Notes: generated from the sequence alone by a model not told the origin. Counted from the first letter of the stretch, positions 18,535-28,322 are shown. The stretch: DNA of 64,000 nucleotides from an uncultured Alteromonadaceae bacterium (GCA_947494925.1 CANLWS010000004.1:372001-436000), one strand, 5' to 3'. Numbers and translations are program-made.

Positions 18535-20259
18535 TTATGCGGTGACCTTTTCTTCAACCTTAGTTTTTAACGATTTCAGCTTCAGTTTCACCTCGGCATA
18601 CTTACGCTGTTCGTTGTCACGTAAAGTCAGGGAATCTATCGAGCTCGTCAATTCTTCTGAGTCTATTTCCCAATACTGTGTCAACCCGAGTTTAGTTTTT
18701 GCATCAAGCAAGTTAATTGCAATGGATGCATGTGTAGGTGAACAGCAGTGGGACATGAAAAACATTTTCAACGCTTGGTATGGATTGTCTGCTTTGGCAT
18801 GATGAATACCAATCCTATTATATTCGCGCGCGCGCTCAGGTTCCGGGAAGGTAAGTTCAAAAACACGTTTAAACCATAATTGATTCACCAATGTCTCAGG
18901 CGTGACCTCAAGAGACAGCATGGCTTTGTCCGCCTGCAATAATCTGTCTCGAGCGTCGTCTTTTTCATCCAACAAATAAGCACTTGTTGCCATAATTAGC
19001 TGGTTGAATGATTCACTCGCCCCCAACTTTTCCCCCAAACGCCTGAAAATCAAAGGGTGGTTTTCATTTTCCGGCGTCCGCACTAAATCCAGCAACTGGC
19101 GAATAATTGGGATCTGCAATGAAAAATCGACGCTACCACGTTGCCAGTCGGTGCCGGTGAGGAGCTCATTCACTGATAGAAATTCGTCAGGCATTTCTTC
19201 TACAAGCTGCAGGTCTGATAAAAACAGATACAGATAGCACTTTACAGTAATTAATGTGATTGAGTGGCGGAAAAACAGGTTCTCTAAACTTGTCCTGAGT
19301 TTAAAGTTCAAAAACTCGATCGCCGCGTTAAGGCCATTCGCTTCCACAAGTAGTAATGCGTACAATTCCGTCTCTGCCAAGCTGTACAGATGGGTTGGCT
19401 GGGTCTTCATTAATTCAAGTGCGGATTTAAAATTGGCTTCTTTTACCTGCTGATATACTTGATATATTAATCCTCGTTTTTGCATCAAAGGATTGGTTTG
19501 TAACATTCCCAGCGTCATTTTGAGTTTACGATCGTCTCCCAATGCGTTGGCGATGGACAACCTGTTTGTCGCCCTGAATAACTCGTCCTGAATGCCATTG
19601 GCCAGTTTCCAGGCCTTATTCCCTTCCCCAAGCCGCAATAGCAGATGCATGGTTATTGCGTTTAATTCGTCTTTTTGATTGTTTGTCAGTTCGCCCCTGG
19701 GCAAAGCTTCGAGTCGAATCTGCAGACCATCAAATTTATTCTCCTGCAAATCCAGCAGGATAGATTTGAAGTGCTGGATTGACGTCACACCCTCAACTAT
19801 CAGATTCAATAAAATGCGCGGGTTTATGGGCTTGCGTAACACTTCGCATTTGAGATATCGAAAAGGATGGCTGGAGGAAGCAACAACGTCAGAATTCGTG
19901 ATGAAAATGACTTTGCACCAAACTGGAAGCAAACCGGCCAGACTTAGCTCATGCACCAGCTCTATGCCGCTATGACAATTCCCCAGATCAAAGCCGATAA
20001 GCAACACATCGATATCCAGAGGGGCGTTTTGGTTCAAGAGTGAAGAGCCATTTTCAAGCATGTTAATTTGTTTGATGCCAAACTGTTTCAGATGAGATTT
20101 AACCAAGCCTCTGGTTTCAAAAGCATCTTCTACGATGAGAACTTTGAGCGCTTCAAGGGCTATTTTTTTTGTCGTTTTCGGCTCAACTTCCACGCTACTT
20201 CCTTCTGCTGACGTTCCTTCGGTCTGGATACTACAACTTAATAGTGACTCAGGTAACAA
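18535..20259 (-). CDS. Atypical response-regulator-like protein with helical repeat C-terminus
   Basis: This 574-residue protein has an N-terminal receiver domain (about residues 38-155) and a long helical C-terminal part with TPR-like character; no DNA-binding or output enzyme domain is visible. The acidic pair (Glu44-Asp45, in VLIVED) and the conserved lysine (Lys143, in LRKP) are present. The position of the phosphoacceptor aspartate appears to be Gly89 (DVLLIGFDLG, against DVVICDYNLG-type relatives), with an aspartate two residues later (Asp91). The layout recalls VieB-type auxiliary regulators; this is inference from architecture. It probably acts by protein-protein contact. Start at 20259 lies in a divergent gap with the acyl-CoA dehydrogenase. 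Confidence 0.8.
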   Translation of the reverse strand: MLPESLLSCSIQTEGTSAEGSSVEVEPKTTKKIALEALKVLIVEDAFETRGLVKSHLKQFGIKQINMLENGSSLLNQNAPLDIDVLLIGFDLGNCHSGIELVHELSLAGLLPVWCKVIFITNSDVVASSSHPFRYLKCEVLRKPINPRILLNLIVEGVTSIQHFKSILLDLQENKFDGLQIRLEALPRGELTNNQKDELNAITMHLLLRLGEGNKAWKLANGIQDELFRATNRLSIANALGDDRKLKMTLGMLQTNPLMQKRGLIYQVYQQVKEANFKSALELMKTQPTHLYSLAETELYALLLVEANGLNAAIEFLNFKLRTSLENLFFRHSITLITVKCYLYLFLSDLQLVEEMPDEFLSVNELLTGTDWQRGSVDFSLQIPIIRQLLDLVRTPENENHPLIFRRLGEKLGASESFNQLIMATSAYLLDEKDDARDRLLQADKAMLSLEVTPETLVNQLWFKRVFELTFPEPERAREYNRIGIHHAKADNPYQALKMFFMSHCCSPTHASIAINLLDAKTKLGLTQYWEIDSEELTSSIDSLTLRDNEQRKYAEVKLKLKSLKTKVEEKVTA

Positions 20260-20472
20260 TACAAACTACCAAAAGCCCTGTGATTTGAAAAGTACAAGAC
20301 ACAATCTATGCAACAAAGCTAGGGCGTGTTGCTCCAGCAAATCACCATGGTAATCAATCTTTTGTGGGCCCATTAACGTAGGTTATTGACATTATTCAAA
20401 AAGCTTTATGTTATTTTCAGTGCTAGAAAAGCTATACTGGTCTGCTCAGTTACAATGTAAACAGGATTAAAC

Positions 20473-22233
20473 ATGCCGCAATATTCAGCGCCGTTAAACG
20501 ATATGCAGTTTTTGCTGCACGATTGGCTTGATCTCAATCACCACTATCAGGGCTTAGGATTGGACGAGTTAGATGCCGAGTTGGTGAACGAAATTCTCAC
20601 TCAAGGTGCTAAATTTGCCGAACAGGTCATTGCGCCTTTAAACCGGGAAGGTGACGAACAAAGCAGCAAATTGGTAGATGGCAAAGTCATCACTCCAGAA
20701 GGGTTTGCTGGTGCCTACCAGGAATATATCGCAAATGGTTGGAATGCCATGTTAGGCAACGTCGACTATGAAGGTCAGGACCTGCCTTACACTATGGCAG
20801 TGCCTGTTCATGAGATGCTGAATTCAGCCAATGTCAGCTGGCGCCTGATCTCCATGTTGACCGAAAGCGCAGTGTTAGCCATCAACAAACATGGCAGTCA
20901 AATGCTCAAGGATCAGTATCTTGGGAACCTGATCTCTGGGCAATGGACTGGCACCATGTGTCTGACAGAACCTCATGCAGGTACCGATCTGAGTTTATTG
21001 TCATCCAAGGCAGAGCCCAACGATGACGGCAGTTACAGGATCTCTGGAAGCAAAATATTTATATCCGGAGGTGATCAGGATTGGACTGATAATATAGTTC
21101 ACCTTGTACTGGCGAGACTGCCCGACGCCCCAGCTGGTGTAAAAGGTATTAGTCTATTTCTGGTGCCCAAATTTTTACTTGATGATGCAGGTAATAGTGG
21201 CGAAAGCAACGCCGTCAGTGTAGGAAGTCTTGAAAAGAAAATGGGTCTGAAAGGCTGCCCAACCTGTGTGATGAATTTCGATGCAGCTAAAGGTTGGTTA
21301 GTGGGCGCGCCAAATGCCGGCCTTGCCTGCATGTTTACTATGATGAACGATGCTCGTTTTCAGGTAGGGCTGCAGGGACTTGGGATTGCCGAAGCTGCTT
21401 ATCAGGGAGCACTGAGTTATGCCCGTGAACGCTTGCAGTCGCGAGCGCCACAAGGAGTACAACAACCCGATAGCAAAGCTGACCCGATTATCGCTCAACC
21501 AGATGTGCGCAGAATGTTGTTAACCCAAAAAGCGCTAACCGAAGGTTGCCGAGCCCTCAGTACTATTTATGCACAGCAAATGGACCTTGAAAAGTTTGGA
21601 AATGAAGAGCAAAAAGGTAAGGCGTCGCAATTGTTGGCATTTTTAACCCCAATTGCCAAAGGTTTCATGACCGATATGGGACAAGAGCTGAGCCAGATCG
21701 GCGTTCAGGTTTATGGTGGACACGGTTACATTCGCGAATGGGGGATGGAACAATTGATCCGTGACAGCCGCATAACGCAGCTTTACGAGGGCACTAATGG
21801 CATTCAGGCAGCAGACCTGATATCCCGCAAGTTGGCTCGTGACAAAGGAAACATGCTAGCAACTACCCATGCTTACTTTGCAGAATTGGTTAAGGACATA
21901 TCAGACAGTGAAAAAGCACAGTCAGCTGACCAATTGTTATCGGAGTGGAAGCAAAACTCGGTTCAGTTGATTGAGCAGTCAGCGGTTGATTTGTCTGGTG
22001 CAGCTTATGATTATCTAAACTACAGTGCTTACTGCCTGTTAGGTGTTATTTGGTTGAGCATGGCAGATAAAGCTCAGCAATCTGACAACCCCAATATTCG
22101 TGATGGAAAACAGCGCACCTGCGCGTTTTATATGAAGCGTTTGCTGCCCAGAAAAGATATGCATAAGCGAAACCTGATGGAAGACGCCCAGGATTTGTTG
22201 CAGCTGGAAGATGAGCACTTTGATTATTCGTAA
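20473..22233 (+). CDS. Acyl-CoA dehydrogenase
   Basis: This 586-residue FAD enzyme of the long acyl-CoA dehydrogenase class has the middle-domain signature MCLTEPHAGTDLSLL (near residue 160), a substrate-site segment and the C-terminal motif QVYGGHGYIREWGMEQLIRDSRI, with ITQLYEGTNGIQAADL, which matches the YEGTN catalytic-base region. The first step of beta-oxidation is its expected reaction; chain-length preference is unknown. The extra C-terminal ~120 residues are typical for this class. It is a single gene with its own terminator. Confidence 0.93.
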   Translation: MPQYSAPLNDMQFLLHDWLDLNHHYQGLGLDELDAELVNEILTQGAKFAEQVIAPLNREGDEQSSKLVDGKVITPEGFAGAYQEYIANGWNAMLGNVDYEGQDLPYTMAVPVHEMLNSANVSWRLISMLTESAVLAINKHGSQMLKDQYLGNLISGQWTGTMCLTEPHAGTDLSLLSSKAEPNDDGSYRISGSKIFISGGDQDWTDNIVHLVLARLPDAPAGVKGISLFLVPKFLLDDAGNSGESNAVSVGSLEKKMGLKGCPTCVMNFDAAKGWLVGAPNAGLACMFTMMNDARFQVGLQGLGIAEAAYQGALSYARERLQSRAPQGVQQPDSKADPIIAQPDVRRMLLTQKALTEGCRALSTIYAQQMDLEKFGNEEQKGKASQLLAFLTPIAKGFMTDMGQELSQIGVQVYGGHGYIREWGMEQLIRDSRITQLYEGTNGIQAADLISRKLARDKGNMLATTHAYFAELVKDISDSEKAQSADQLLSEWKQNSVQLIEQSAVDLSGAAYDYLNYSAYCLLGVIWLSMADKAQQSDNPNIRDGKQRTCAFYMKRLLPRKDMHKRNLMEDAQDLLQLEDEHFDYS

Positions 22234-22261
22234 TCAACTGCGGCTCTGCCGTTATAAACAA

Positions 22262-22293
22262 AAGCCGCTATCCCTTGGTTAGCGGTTTTTTTT
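22262..22293 (+). terminator. Acyl-CoA dehydrogenase terminator
   Basis: Stem CCGCTA (22265-22270) with TAGCGG (22280-22285) is followed by eight T residues. Confidence 0.85.
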
Positions 22294-22512
22294 ATCCCTG
22301 CAGTGATATTTACCTGCAAATGTAAAAGTCAGCTTGGCTCTGCCTCTGAAGTACCCCAGTAACACCTATCTGAGATTTCGCCCTTGACGAATTAAATACG
22401 TTACCCCATTACCTGCAAAGACTAGCTCCCGCTCATCTGACTAATGACTATTCATTCGGTTACAGGAGGATAGAGCTCCCAATATGCCATTGGGTCACAA
22501 AATTCAGGCAAT
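22294..22512. other. Intergenic sequence without recognised features
   Basis: Between the two terminators flanking the convergent acyl-CoA dehydrogenase and nuclease genes I see no open frame, repeat or RNA structure that I can support. Confidence 0.5.
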
Positions 22513-22540
22513 AAAAAAGGCGCTCCCAGGAGCGCCTTTT
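22513..22540 (-). terminator. Terminator of the secreted nuclease gene
   Basis: GGCGCTCC (22519-22526) pairs with GGAGCGCC (22529-22536). On the minus strand it is followed by a run of T residues, 26 nt after the nuclease stop. Confidence 0.88.
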
Positions 22541-22565
22541 ATTACATGTTATCTCTTAAGATAGA

Positions 22566-25500
22566 TTATGGTGCGCAACGAGTGCGTGTACACATTCCAA
22601 ACAGCGCACGTATGTCAAAGAAATTAATCTGTCCATCGCCATTAAAATCGAAAGATGGATCAATTGATTGTCTGGTTAACCAGGCAATTTGCAATGCACG
22701 TACGTCGTTGATATCAACATCACCATCGCCATCCCAGTCACCCGGTAAAGGACCCGCAGCCTCAAGGTTCAGGCTAATCAACACAGGGTCGTGGTCTGAG
22801 GAACGGTAAGGGTCAGGCGCGAAGAAGTTCACGTCGTTAAAGTCAGTTTTAAAACGTGTGGTGTAATCAAGCGCAAGTGGTTCTGCAGCGTTGATTCCCC
22901 ATTCAGTGGTATCAACAACACTATCTGCCAAAGCTTCATTTGCCAGTGCGTGGTCTAAATACCCTACTTCTCCCCCGAAAGTGTAGCCATAAGCTAACTC
23001 ACCACCAAACTCTGAAACCAGGTTGGTGTAACCTGCGTCAGTAATTTCAGTGATTGGGTCTTCTTTGGCGTACGAGTTCAGGTCACCAATAATAAGAGTG
23101 GGTTTACCAGCAAACTCTGTATCAAGGAAAGCTAGCAAAGCGGTTGCTGCGTTTGTTCTTGTAACGTTACAGTTGCCTTGACCGTCACCAACATCTGGGT
23201 CACCCAGTGAATCACAGTCACTACCTTTGGATTTGAAGTGATTGACAGTAACGACAACAGACTCACCGTTATCATTGAGGCTAAACTCCTGCGCTAACGC
23301 TGGACGGTTGCTGCCATCGAGAAACAAAGGTGCGCCAGAATCATCTGTGATTGAGTTGCTGCTATCCAGTATTTTAGCCGCTCCAACAAGAGAAACTGTG
23401 GCAGGTTTATAGATGAAGCCTACCATGATTTCATCTGTACCAATTTGGCTAACGCCAGGGTCAACGAACACATAAGTGCCCTCTCCAAATTCTGCGTTCA
23501 GTCTGTCAACTAGTTCCTGAATGGCACTTTCTGCACCAAATCCATCGTTTTCAATCTCGATAACGCCTACGATATCCGCATCCATTTCAATGAACGCTGC
23601 AACCAATTTGGCAGATTGACGCTCAAGATCTTCAGCAGTATAGGCACCTCTTGAAGTTGGGAATCCACTACCCTGACCATCACCATTGAAGTAGTTCAAG
23701 ACATTGAAGCTGGCAACTTTCAGATTCCCTTCAACTAATTCAGGAGAAACTGGACGGATATTGTTTGCACTGAATATTGGTTCTACAACCGGTGTTACCA
23801 TAAATGTGCTAAAGCGATAGTCAACTATACCGACGACACCACTTACTGAATCACCTATACGCAGAGTGTTCGCTGCCGATAAGCCACCGGTAGGATATGG
23901 TACTACATCGCGGTTTTGATCATCACTACCATCATCCAGCAAGAATGAATCACGGGCATTTACTTCAGCCATCGCAGTAGCTTCAGCAGAACCTGGCAAG
24001 AACAGGTTGGTGGGGTTGTATAACAATTGACTAGACAGTTCGATACGGCCACGACGCCCAAGTTCAAAGGTGTTTGTGACTGTTAACTCTTGATCAAAGC
24101 TGACTAACATACCTTCCAATGGCTCGTAGTCAAAATCAGCTGGGAGCGGCATAGACAATGGAGCAGAATTCGCAACTGCTTCACCACAAACCACTGGGGC
24201 TTCGGTCAAAGTCATTTGAGTTTTACTAAAGAATTCTGCTACATCACCTTTCAGAGCAACAACTGCGCCTACGGCTGGAACATCAAATCCGGCTTCATTG
24301 TATATAAACAAGCCTTCAGATGAGAGTGGGTCAGCATCATTATCAGCTGCTTCTTCCTGCACAAAGAATCCATCCAGTTCTGGTGCAATCGATGTGACAA
24401 TCGCCTGCACTGAATGGCTTTGACCTGCAAGAGGCGAGCTGCTACCACTACCTTGAATCGCAGAAATCAAAGTAAAGCTTGAATCACAAGCTAACAATTC
24501 ACTAACGGTAGAGAAACTCAATACAAAGTCTTCTGCCATTGTGTTTGAGTCTCCGTCAAGGTCGACTACAGACTCAGCGGCAATTGTCAGCGTACAGCTA
24601 TCACCAGCTGCCAACGCAGTTGTTGGTTGAAGAGAATATGTCAACCCATCTGGCGTCACTTCAAGAGCCACGTCTCCGCTCACTGAACAAGCAAGATCTG
24701 CAAACCCACTGACCTCAACAGCTTCACTGAAGGTTACTTCGATTGAAGTTGATGCAGATACTTCGGTAGCATTATTCTCAGGAGAAGTTTCTGCTACAAA
24801 TGGAGCCACGTCTGGAACTTCGCATCCTTCAAATATTGTCCCATCAAGCTTTGTGCCTGGAGAGAATAATGCTCCACTAGACTGTTCTACCTCAGAATGT
24901 TTTGCGTATTCCGTGCCTGTAACATCTGGATTCAATGTTACCGACTGATTGTCGCCACCAAGTGAACCGTCATAAGAGGCAGAAACAGATGCTGAGCCGT
25001 TGCTGATAGTGATGGTGTCACCGCCATTATTCAGGCTAACAAACCCTACTGAAGACGTTTGCACCACTGCACCACCAAAGTCACCTGTTGGTGCGCCTCC
25101 ACCGAACACTACAACTGCACAATCAGCTGGAACAATAGAGTTGGCAGGGAAAGTATGGCGTATGCTGCCTGCGTCACTGTACGTCCAGCCAGAAATATCC
25201 AACTCGCCACCAGAGACATTAACCAATTCAATAAATTCATCGTCAGAAGAATCACGTTCTCCATCACCATTAGCGTCACCAGTTATATCGCCAGCTGGGT
25301 CAGCATGAAATTCATTGATGACTAATGGAAATACACCGACAGAGAAGGTGGTAGTCACGTCTGCTTCCATGTTATCTGCGGTGCCATCCACATCAGAAAC
25401 ATCGATTGCAGAAATAGTGAAGGAGCAGCTATCGTCCAGAGCAAAATCGCCTGAGACCAGCAATTCAAAGGTGCGGCCTGCAGTATCTTCGCTAGACACT

Positions 25501-26237
25501 GTATGGTTGCCACTAATAGTACATTCAACGTCATTCCAGTTGGCAACCGTAACGTCTTCACTGAAGGTCACGTCGATATTTGCATCTACGGCCACAAAAT
25601 TTGCGCCATTTTCAGGAGAAAGAGATGTCACTGTAGGCGCATTGTCAACAATTACACCATCTGATGTATAAGTGCCAAGAGGCCATGGGTTACTGGCAAC
25701 AGTGTTATTTGCTTGCCCATCTAATGCATTTGGACCACTGAAGGTCCAGTTGGCAAGGGCAAAAACAGAGCCATCTGGGCCGGTATTGGATACGCGATAA
25801 GCCCACCCGTCCAGGTACTCCCAGGGGTCTCCACTTCCATCTACATCAATTTCACCAAATAAATCAACAACTTCGCCATCACAGAATAATTCAACGGCAT
25901 CATCACCATTAATTTCTGCTGCTCCAGTTGTGTAGTCGGGATTGAACCCAAAATATGTATTGAAATTTTCTGTTTCTGACGCGACATACAGAAATGTGCC
26001 AGCCGATGCAGCGACTGCATCAAAGGTGAATTCCTGACCATCCGAACCACCACCGTTATTTGCGGAGCCAAGTCCACATACGCTGAGATCCGCAATGTCA
26101 TTGACGACATAGACTTCGATTGCTTTTGGGACACCACCTGTCAAAGTGGCATCCACAACACCTGTTATTATCAAATCGCTTGCTTGTGCAAAGGGCGTGC
26201 ACGCAAGTGCCAGCAGTGCTGGGTACCTGAGTTTCAT
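22566..26237 (-). CDS. Secreted multidomain nuclease (LTD, Big_5-like, EEP domains, dockerin-like tail)
   Basis: This ~1,223-residue exported protein resembles ExeM/NucH-type extracellular nucleases. Start ATG at 26237 is preferred over the longer frame because GGAGAAACT precedes it and a signal peptide follows (LRYPALLALACTPFAQA). Domains in order: an N-terminal lamin-tail-like region; an Ig-like Big_5 module (TSLSPENGANF, about 25630-25330); a canonical lamin tail domain (LVINEFHADP, about 25325-25050); a second Ig-like module (about 24800-24500); an OB-like region; an endonuclease/exonuclease/phosphatase domain (KVASFNVLNYF; IGDLNSYAKEDP; SSDHDPVL; about 23730-22770); and two EF-hand dockerin-like repeats (DWDGDGDVDINDVRALQ and DFNGDGQINFFDIRALF). 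It ends in CTRTRCAP. Expected role: degradation of extracellular DNA for phosphate or biofilm turnover. Confidence 0.9.
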   Translation of the reverse strand: MKLRYPALLALACTPFAQASDLIITGVVDATLTGGVPKAIEVYVVNDIADLSVCGLGSANNGGGSDGQEFTFDAVAASAGTFLYVASETENFNTYFGFNPDYTTGAAEINGDDAVELFCDGEVVDLFGEIDVDGSGDPWEYLDGWAYRVSNTGPDGSVFALANWTFSGPNALDGQANNTVASNPWPLGTYTSDGVIVDNAPTVTSLSPENGANFVAVDANIDVTFSEDVTVANWNDVECTISGNHTVSSEDTAGRTFELLVSGDFALDDSCSFTISAIDVSDVDGTADNMEADVTTTFSVGVFPLVINEFHADPAGDITGDANGDGERDSSDDEFIELVNVSGGELDISGWTYSDAGSIRHTFPANSIVPADCAVVVFGGGAPTGDFGGAVVQTSSVGFVSLNNGGDTITISNGSASVSASYDGSLGGDNQSVTLNPDVTGTEYAKHSEVEQSSGALFSPGTKLDGTIFEGCEVPDVAPFVAETSPENNATEVSASTSIEVTFSEAVEVSGFADLACSVSGDVALEVTPDGLTYSLQPTTALAAGDSCTLTIAAESVVDLDGDSNTMAEDFVLSFSTVSELLACDSSFTLISAIQGSGSSSPLAGQSHSVQAIVTSIAPELDGFFVQEEAADNDADPLSSEGLFIYNEAGFDVPAVGAVVALKGDVAEFFSKTQMTLTEAPVVCGEAVANSAPLSMPLPADFDYEPLEGMLVSFDQELTVTNTFELGRRGRIELSSQLLYNPTNLFLPGSAEATAMAEVNARDSFLLDDGSDDQNRDVVPYPTGGLSAANTLRIGDSVSGVVGIVDYRFSTFMVTPVVEPIFSANNIRPVSPELVEGNLKVASFNVLNYFNGDGQGSGFPTSRGAYTAEDLERQSAKLVAAFIEMDADIVGVIEIENDGFGAESAIQELVDRLNAEFGEGTYVFVDPGVSQIGTDEIMVGFIYKPATVSLVGAAKILDSSNSITDDSGAPLFLDGSNRPALAQEFSLNDNGESVVVTVNHFKSKGSDCDSLGDPDVGDGQGNCNVTRTNAATALLAFLDTEFAGKPTLIIGDLNSYAKEDPITEITDAGYTNLVSEFGGELAYGYTFGGEVGYLDHALANEALADSVVDTTEWGINAAEPLALDYTTRFKTDFNDVNFFAPDPYRSSDHDPVLISLNLEAAGPLPGDWDGDGDVDINDVRALQIAWLTRQSIDPSFDFNGDGQINFFDIRALFGMCTRTRCAP

Positions 26238-26762
26238 AGTTTCTCCTAACCTGAGTGTTTTTTCGCCAGTTTGCTGGCTTTTCATTTATTATTTGGGGAG
26301 CACGATGCTAATGTTTCACTGTGACACGAATATGACAGCGTCATTAATCAAGCACGACTTCCCTTTTCTGTCAGTACCAAGATAGTCAATTACAATTAAT
26401 AAATCGATTATTTTTTGACTAAACAGTCAGCTTATTATTTCATCAAAATATTTAATGAGAAAAATATTTCACATTTGAAAACAAGCACTTTTAACCTTAT
26501 TTAGTCTGAGAAGCGGTACTGCTAAGCCCTGTACCCTTGTTCAAATTTCAATCATCTTCGATGAGAGAGTTCTGCTTCAACTTCAAAGACCCGGAAGCAA
26601 TTTTTCGATCCAAATTGAAAATGCGAACAACCTCAGCAAGATCCACTCCAAGATCGATAGATCGTTGTTTCAAAAGGATTTAATTTTATAAATTGGAGAT
26701 TAGAAAAAGCGCCTGTATAAATACCTGACACTTTGGTCAAGATTTCTACAATCATTGTATGT
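26238..26762. other. AT-rich intergenic region
   Basis: About 525 nt upstream of the nuclease gene and downstream of the minus-strand membrane protein gene. It should contain the nuclease promoter. I see no convincing gene, RNA or repeat here; the only open frames are short and lack ribosome binding sites. Confidence 0.5.
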
Positions 26763-27434
26763 TTATTGTGCCAGGCTGAAGGAGATGTGAAATTCAGTGT
26801 CGTTCCAAATCCTGCCAACAAGGTAAAATTGCGACATCATCAGCAAAGCAAACCACCATTCGAAGGCATTGTCCCAATTATCATATCCTTCCCATAAAAA
26901 TCCGAGCAGAGCGCTAAATAGGCCGATCACGAGAAGAAACGCACACATGGTTTTCAGTGTTCTTGTATTTTGTGCAGATGTTCTTTCTAAATAAGCAGAT
27001 TCACTCAGGCAGGCCAGCAAAAGCAGGTGTGCGAATGAAGTTAGTGCAAAAAAGAGTACAACACCAATTCGTCTGGCAAGGGCATAAGGCTCACCTACTG
27101 CACCTAAAGTAACGCAGTAGATAACCAATGCTACACATGCTACTAGGCCAAAGATCACCGATATTTTAGACCTTCGATTAATCAACTGCAGTTGGTTTAG
27201 CCAGACTTGCATAAACAGCCAGTATACGAACATCATCCCGGCAACTGGTATCATCAACCCTTTAAAGAAAAAGAATTCCGGGTACTGACGACCCGTAGCA
27301 CTGATGGAGTGACAATGAGACCAATAGGGCAAGCAACTAGACAAGTTATCAAAGTAGATAGCCAGTATTAATGTCAGGTGGACTGACAAAATGGGAACAA
27401 CAGCACAAAGATAAGCAATAGTAGAGGCGCGCAT
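26763..27434 (-). CDS. Six-helix membrane protein, possibly Frag1/DRAM/Sfk1-like
   Basis: This 223-residue protein has about six hydrophobic segments. The first loop contains a cysteine pair and a SISATGRQYPEFFFFKG stretch, similar in layout to the Frag1/DRAM/Sfk1 superfamily (first loop followed by a conserved S-I-S and an aromatic-rich segment), but I am not certain of the family. Function is unknown. It is preceded upstream by the DUF3016 gene on the same strand with a terminator-like hairpin in the 63-nt gap, so it probably has its own promoter. Confidence 0.7.
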   Translation of the reverse strand: MRASTIAYLCAVVPILSVHLTLILAIYFDNLSSCLPYWSHCHSISATGRQYPEFFFFKGLMIPVAGMMFVYWLFMQVWLNQLQLINRRSKISVIFGLVACVALVIYCVTLGAVGEPYALARRIGVVLFFALTSFAHLLLLACLSESAYLERTSAQNTRTLKTMCAFLLVIGLFSALLGFLWEGYDNWDNAFEWWFALLMMSQFYLVGRIWNDTEFHISFSLAQ

Positions 27435-27457
27435 ATTTGCCCACTGTTTGAACGACG

Positions 27458-27481
27458 AAAGCCGCCAATACTGGCGGCTTT
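27458..27481 (-). terminator. Hairpin after the DUF3016 gene
   Basis: A perfect 10-bp stem, AAAGCCGCCA (27458-27467) with TGGCGGCTTT (27472-27481) and loop ATAC, lies just past the DUF3016 stop. The T-run is only three bases, so termination may be partial and allow readthrough into the membrane protein gene. Confidence 0.65.
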
Positions 27482-27497
27482 GTGCGTAAAAATGAAT

Positions 27498-28022
27498 TTA
27501 GTTTTTCACGACCATCTTGGGGAATTCATCATCAAACCATTCGCGAATCATATTCTTTTCGTATTGCAATGTTTCCTGCTTCAGACGGCCCCTTAAGCTA
27601 TCCTGAAAACCCATGTCCTTAAGTTTCACTTCGCCTTCTTTAACTAAAGCACCTGAAGCATCAGTAAGCTTGTAACTGAAGTTCATTCTAGGAATATCTA
27701 TACGCTTTACCAATCTGACATCTGAGCCACTATGTCCGAATCCGACAAATGAAGCAGGCCATACCTGCCCAGCTAAATCCAGGTTGGTGACCGTCATTTC
27801 AAGTTTCTGCCCTTCAGGAAAGCGTTCAGACAATTCGTTAATATATTCATCGAGTCTGCGAAACGTGCGTTCGCGGAACCGCTTACGGCTTTCATTGGTT
27901 GGCCTGACATCCGAATAGTCCTCCGGATTCTGCCAGGTAATGTCTACTTCTGCTTTTGCATAACCTTGACTGGATAACAAGCACAACCCACCGCCAATCA
28001 GTGCGACTAAGAATTTTTTCAT
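27498..28022 (-). CDS. DUF3016 family exported protein
   Basis: This protein of about 174 residues has a signal peptide from ATG 28022 (MKKFLVALIGGGLCLLSSQGYA) preceded by AGAGG; the longer open frame adds 25 residues that do not look like a protein start. The mature part shows the DUF3016 pattern: ITWQNPEDYSDVRP near its N-terminus and a conserved DSLRGRLKQETLQYEKNMIREWFDDEF segment at the end. The family is common in gammaproteobacteria and has no known function. The protein is probably periplasmic. Confidence 0.85.
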   Translation of the reverse strand: MKKFLVALIGGGLCLLSSQGYAKAEVDITWQNPEDYSDVRPTNESRKRFRERTFRRLDEYINELSERFPEGQKLEMTVTNLDLAGQVWPASFVGFGHSGSDVRLVKRIDIPRMNFSYKLTDASGALVKEGEVKLKDMGFQDSLRGRLKQETLQYEKNMIREWFDDEFPKMVVKN

Positions 28023-28209
28023 ACGCGTTGCCTCTATTAGTTCAGCTTCTACAATTAGTATAGTCCAGATGACTGAACTGAATCTGAATTTGAACATTAA
28101 TTTATGCTCTTGCCAAACCTCAGTGAAACACTAGGATTGGTAGTGATGTTCACTCATCATAACTGTCTATACGCCAGAATGTCTCATACGGTTGCCAAAA
28201 ATAAAAAAA

Positions 28210-28322
28210 GGCCACCTTGCGTGGCCATCCGATGCAATAATTGCATCAAAAATGAGGTGCAAACCTCATCCCCAGTAAAATCGGTTGGGAGGCTAGTCTT
28301 GATGGGATCCCCAAGACTAGCC
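28210..28322. repeat. Row of four perfect hairpins downstream of the beta-propeller gene
   Basis: Four independent inverted repeats follow each other: GGCCAC/GTGGCC (28210-28226), GATGCAA/TTGCATC (28231-28247), ATGAGGT/ACCTCAT (28252-28269) and GGCTAGTCTTG/CAAGACTAGCC (28291-28322). All are perfect. The first has a run of T residues on the minus strand (AAAAAAA at 28203-28209 on plus) and is a convincing terminator for the beta-propeller gene; the other three lie between it and that gene's stop at 28337. Confidence 0.8.

Noticed and set aside
28210-28322. CRISPR array
   Set aside because: The four inverted repeats differ in sequence and spacing; there is no direct repeat unit and no spacers.
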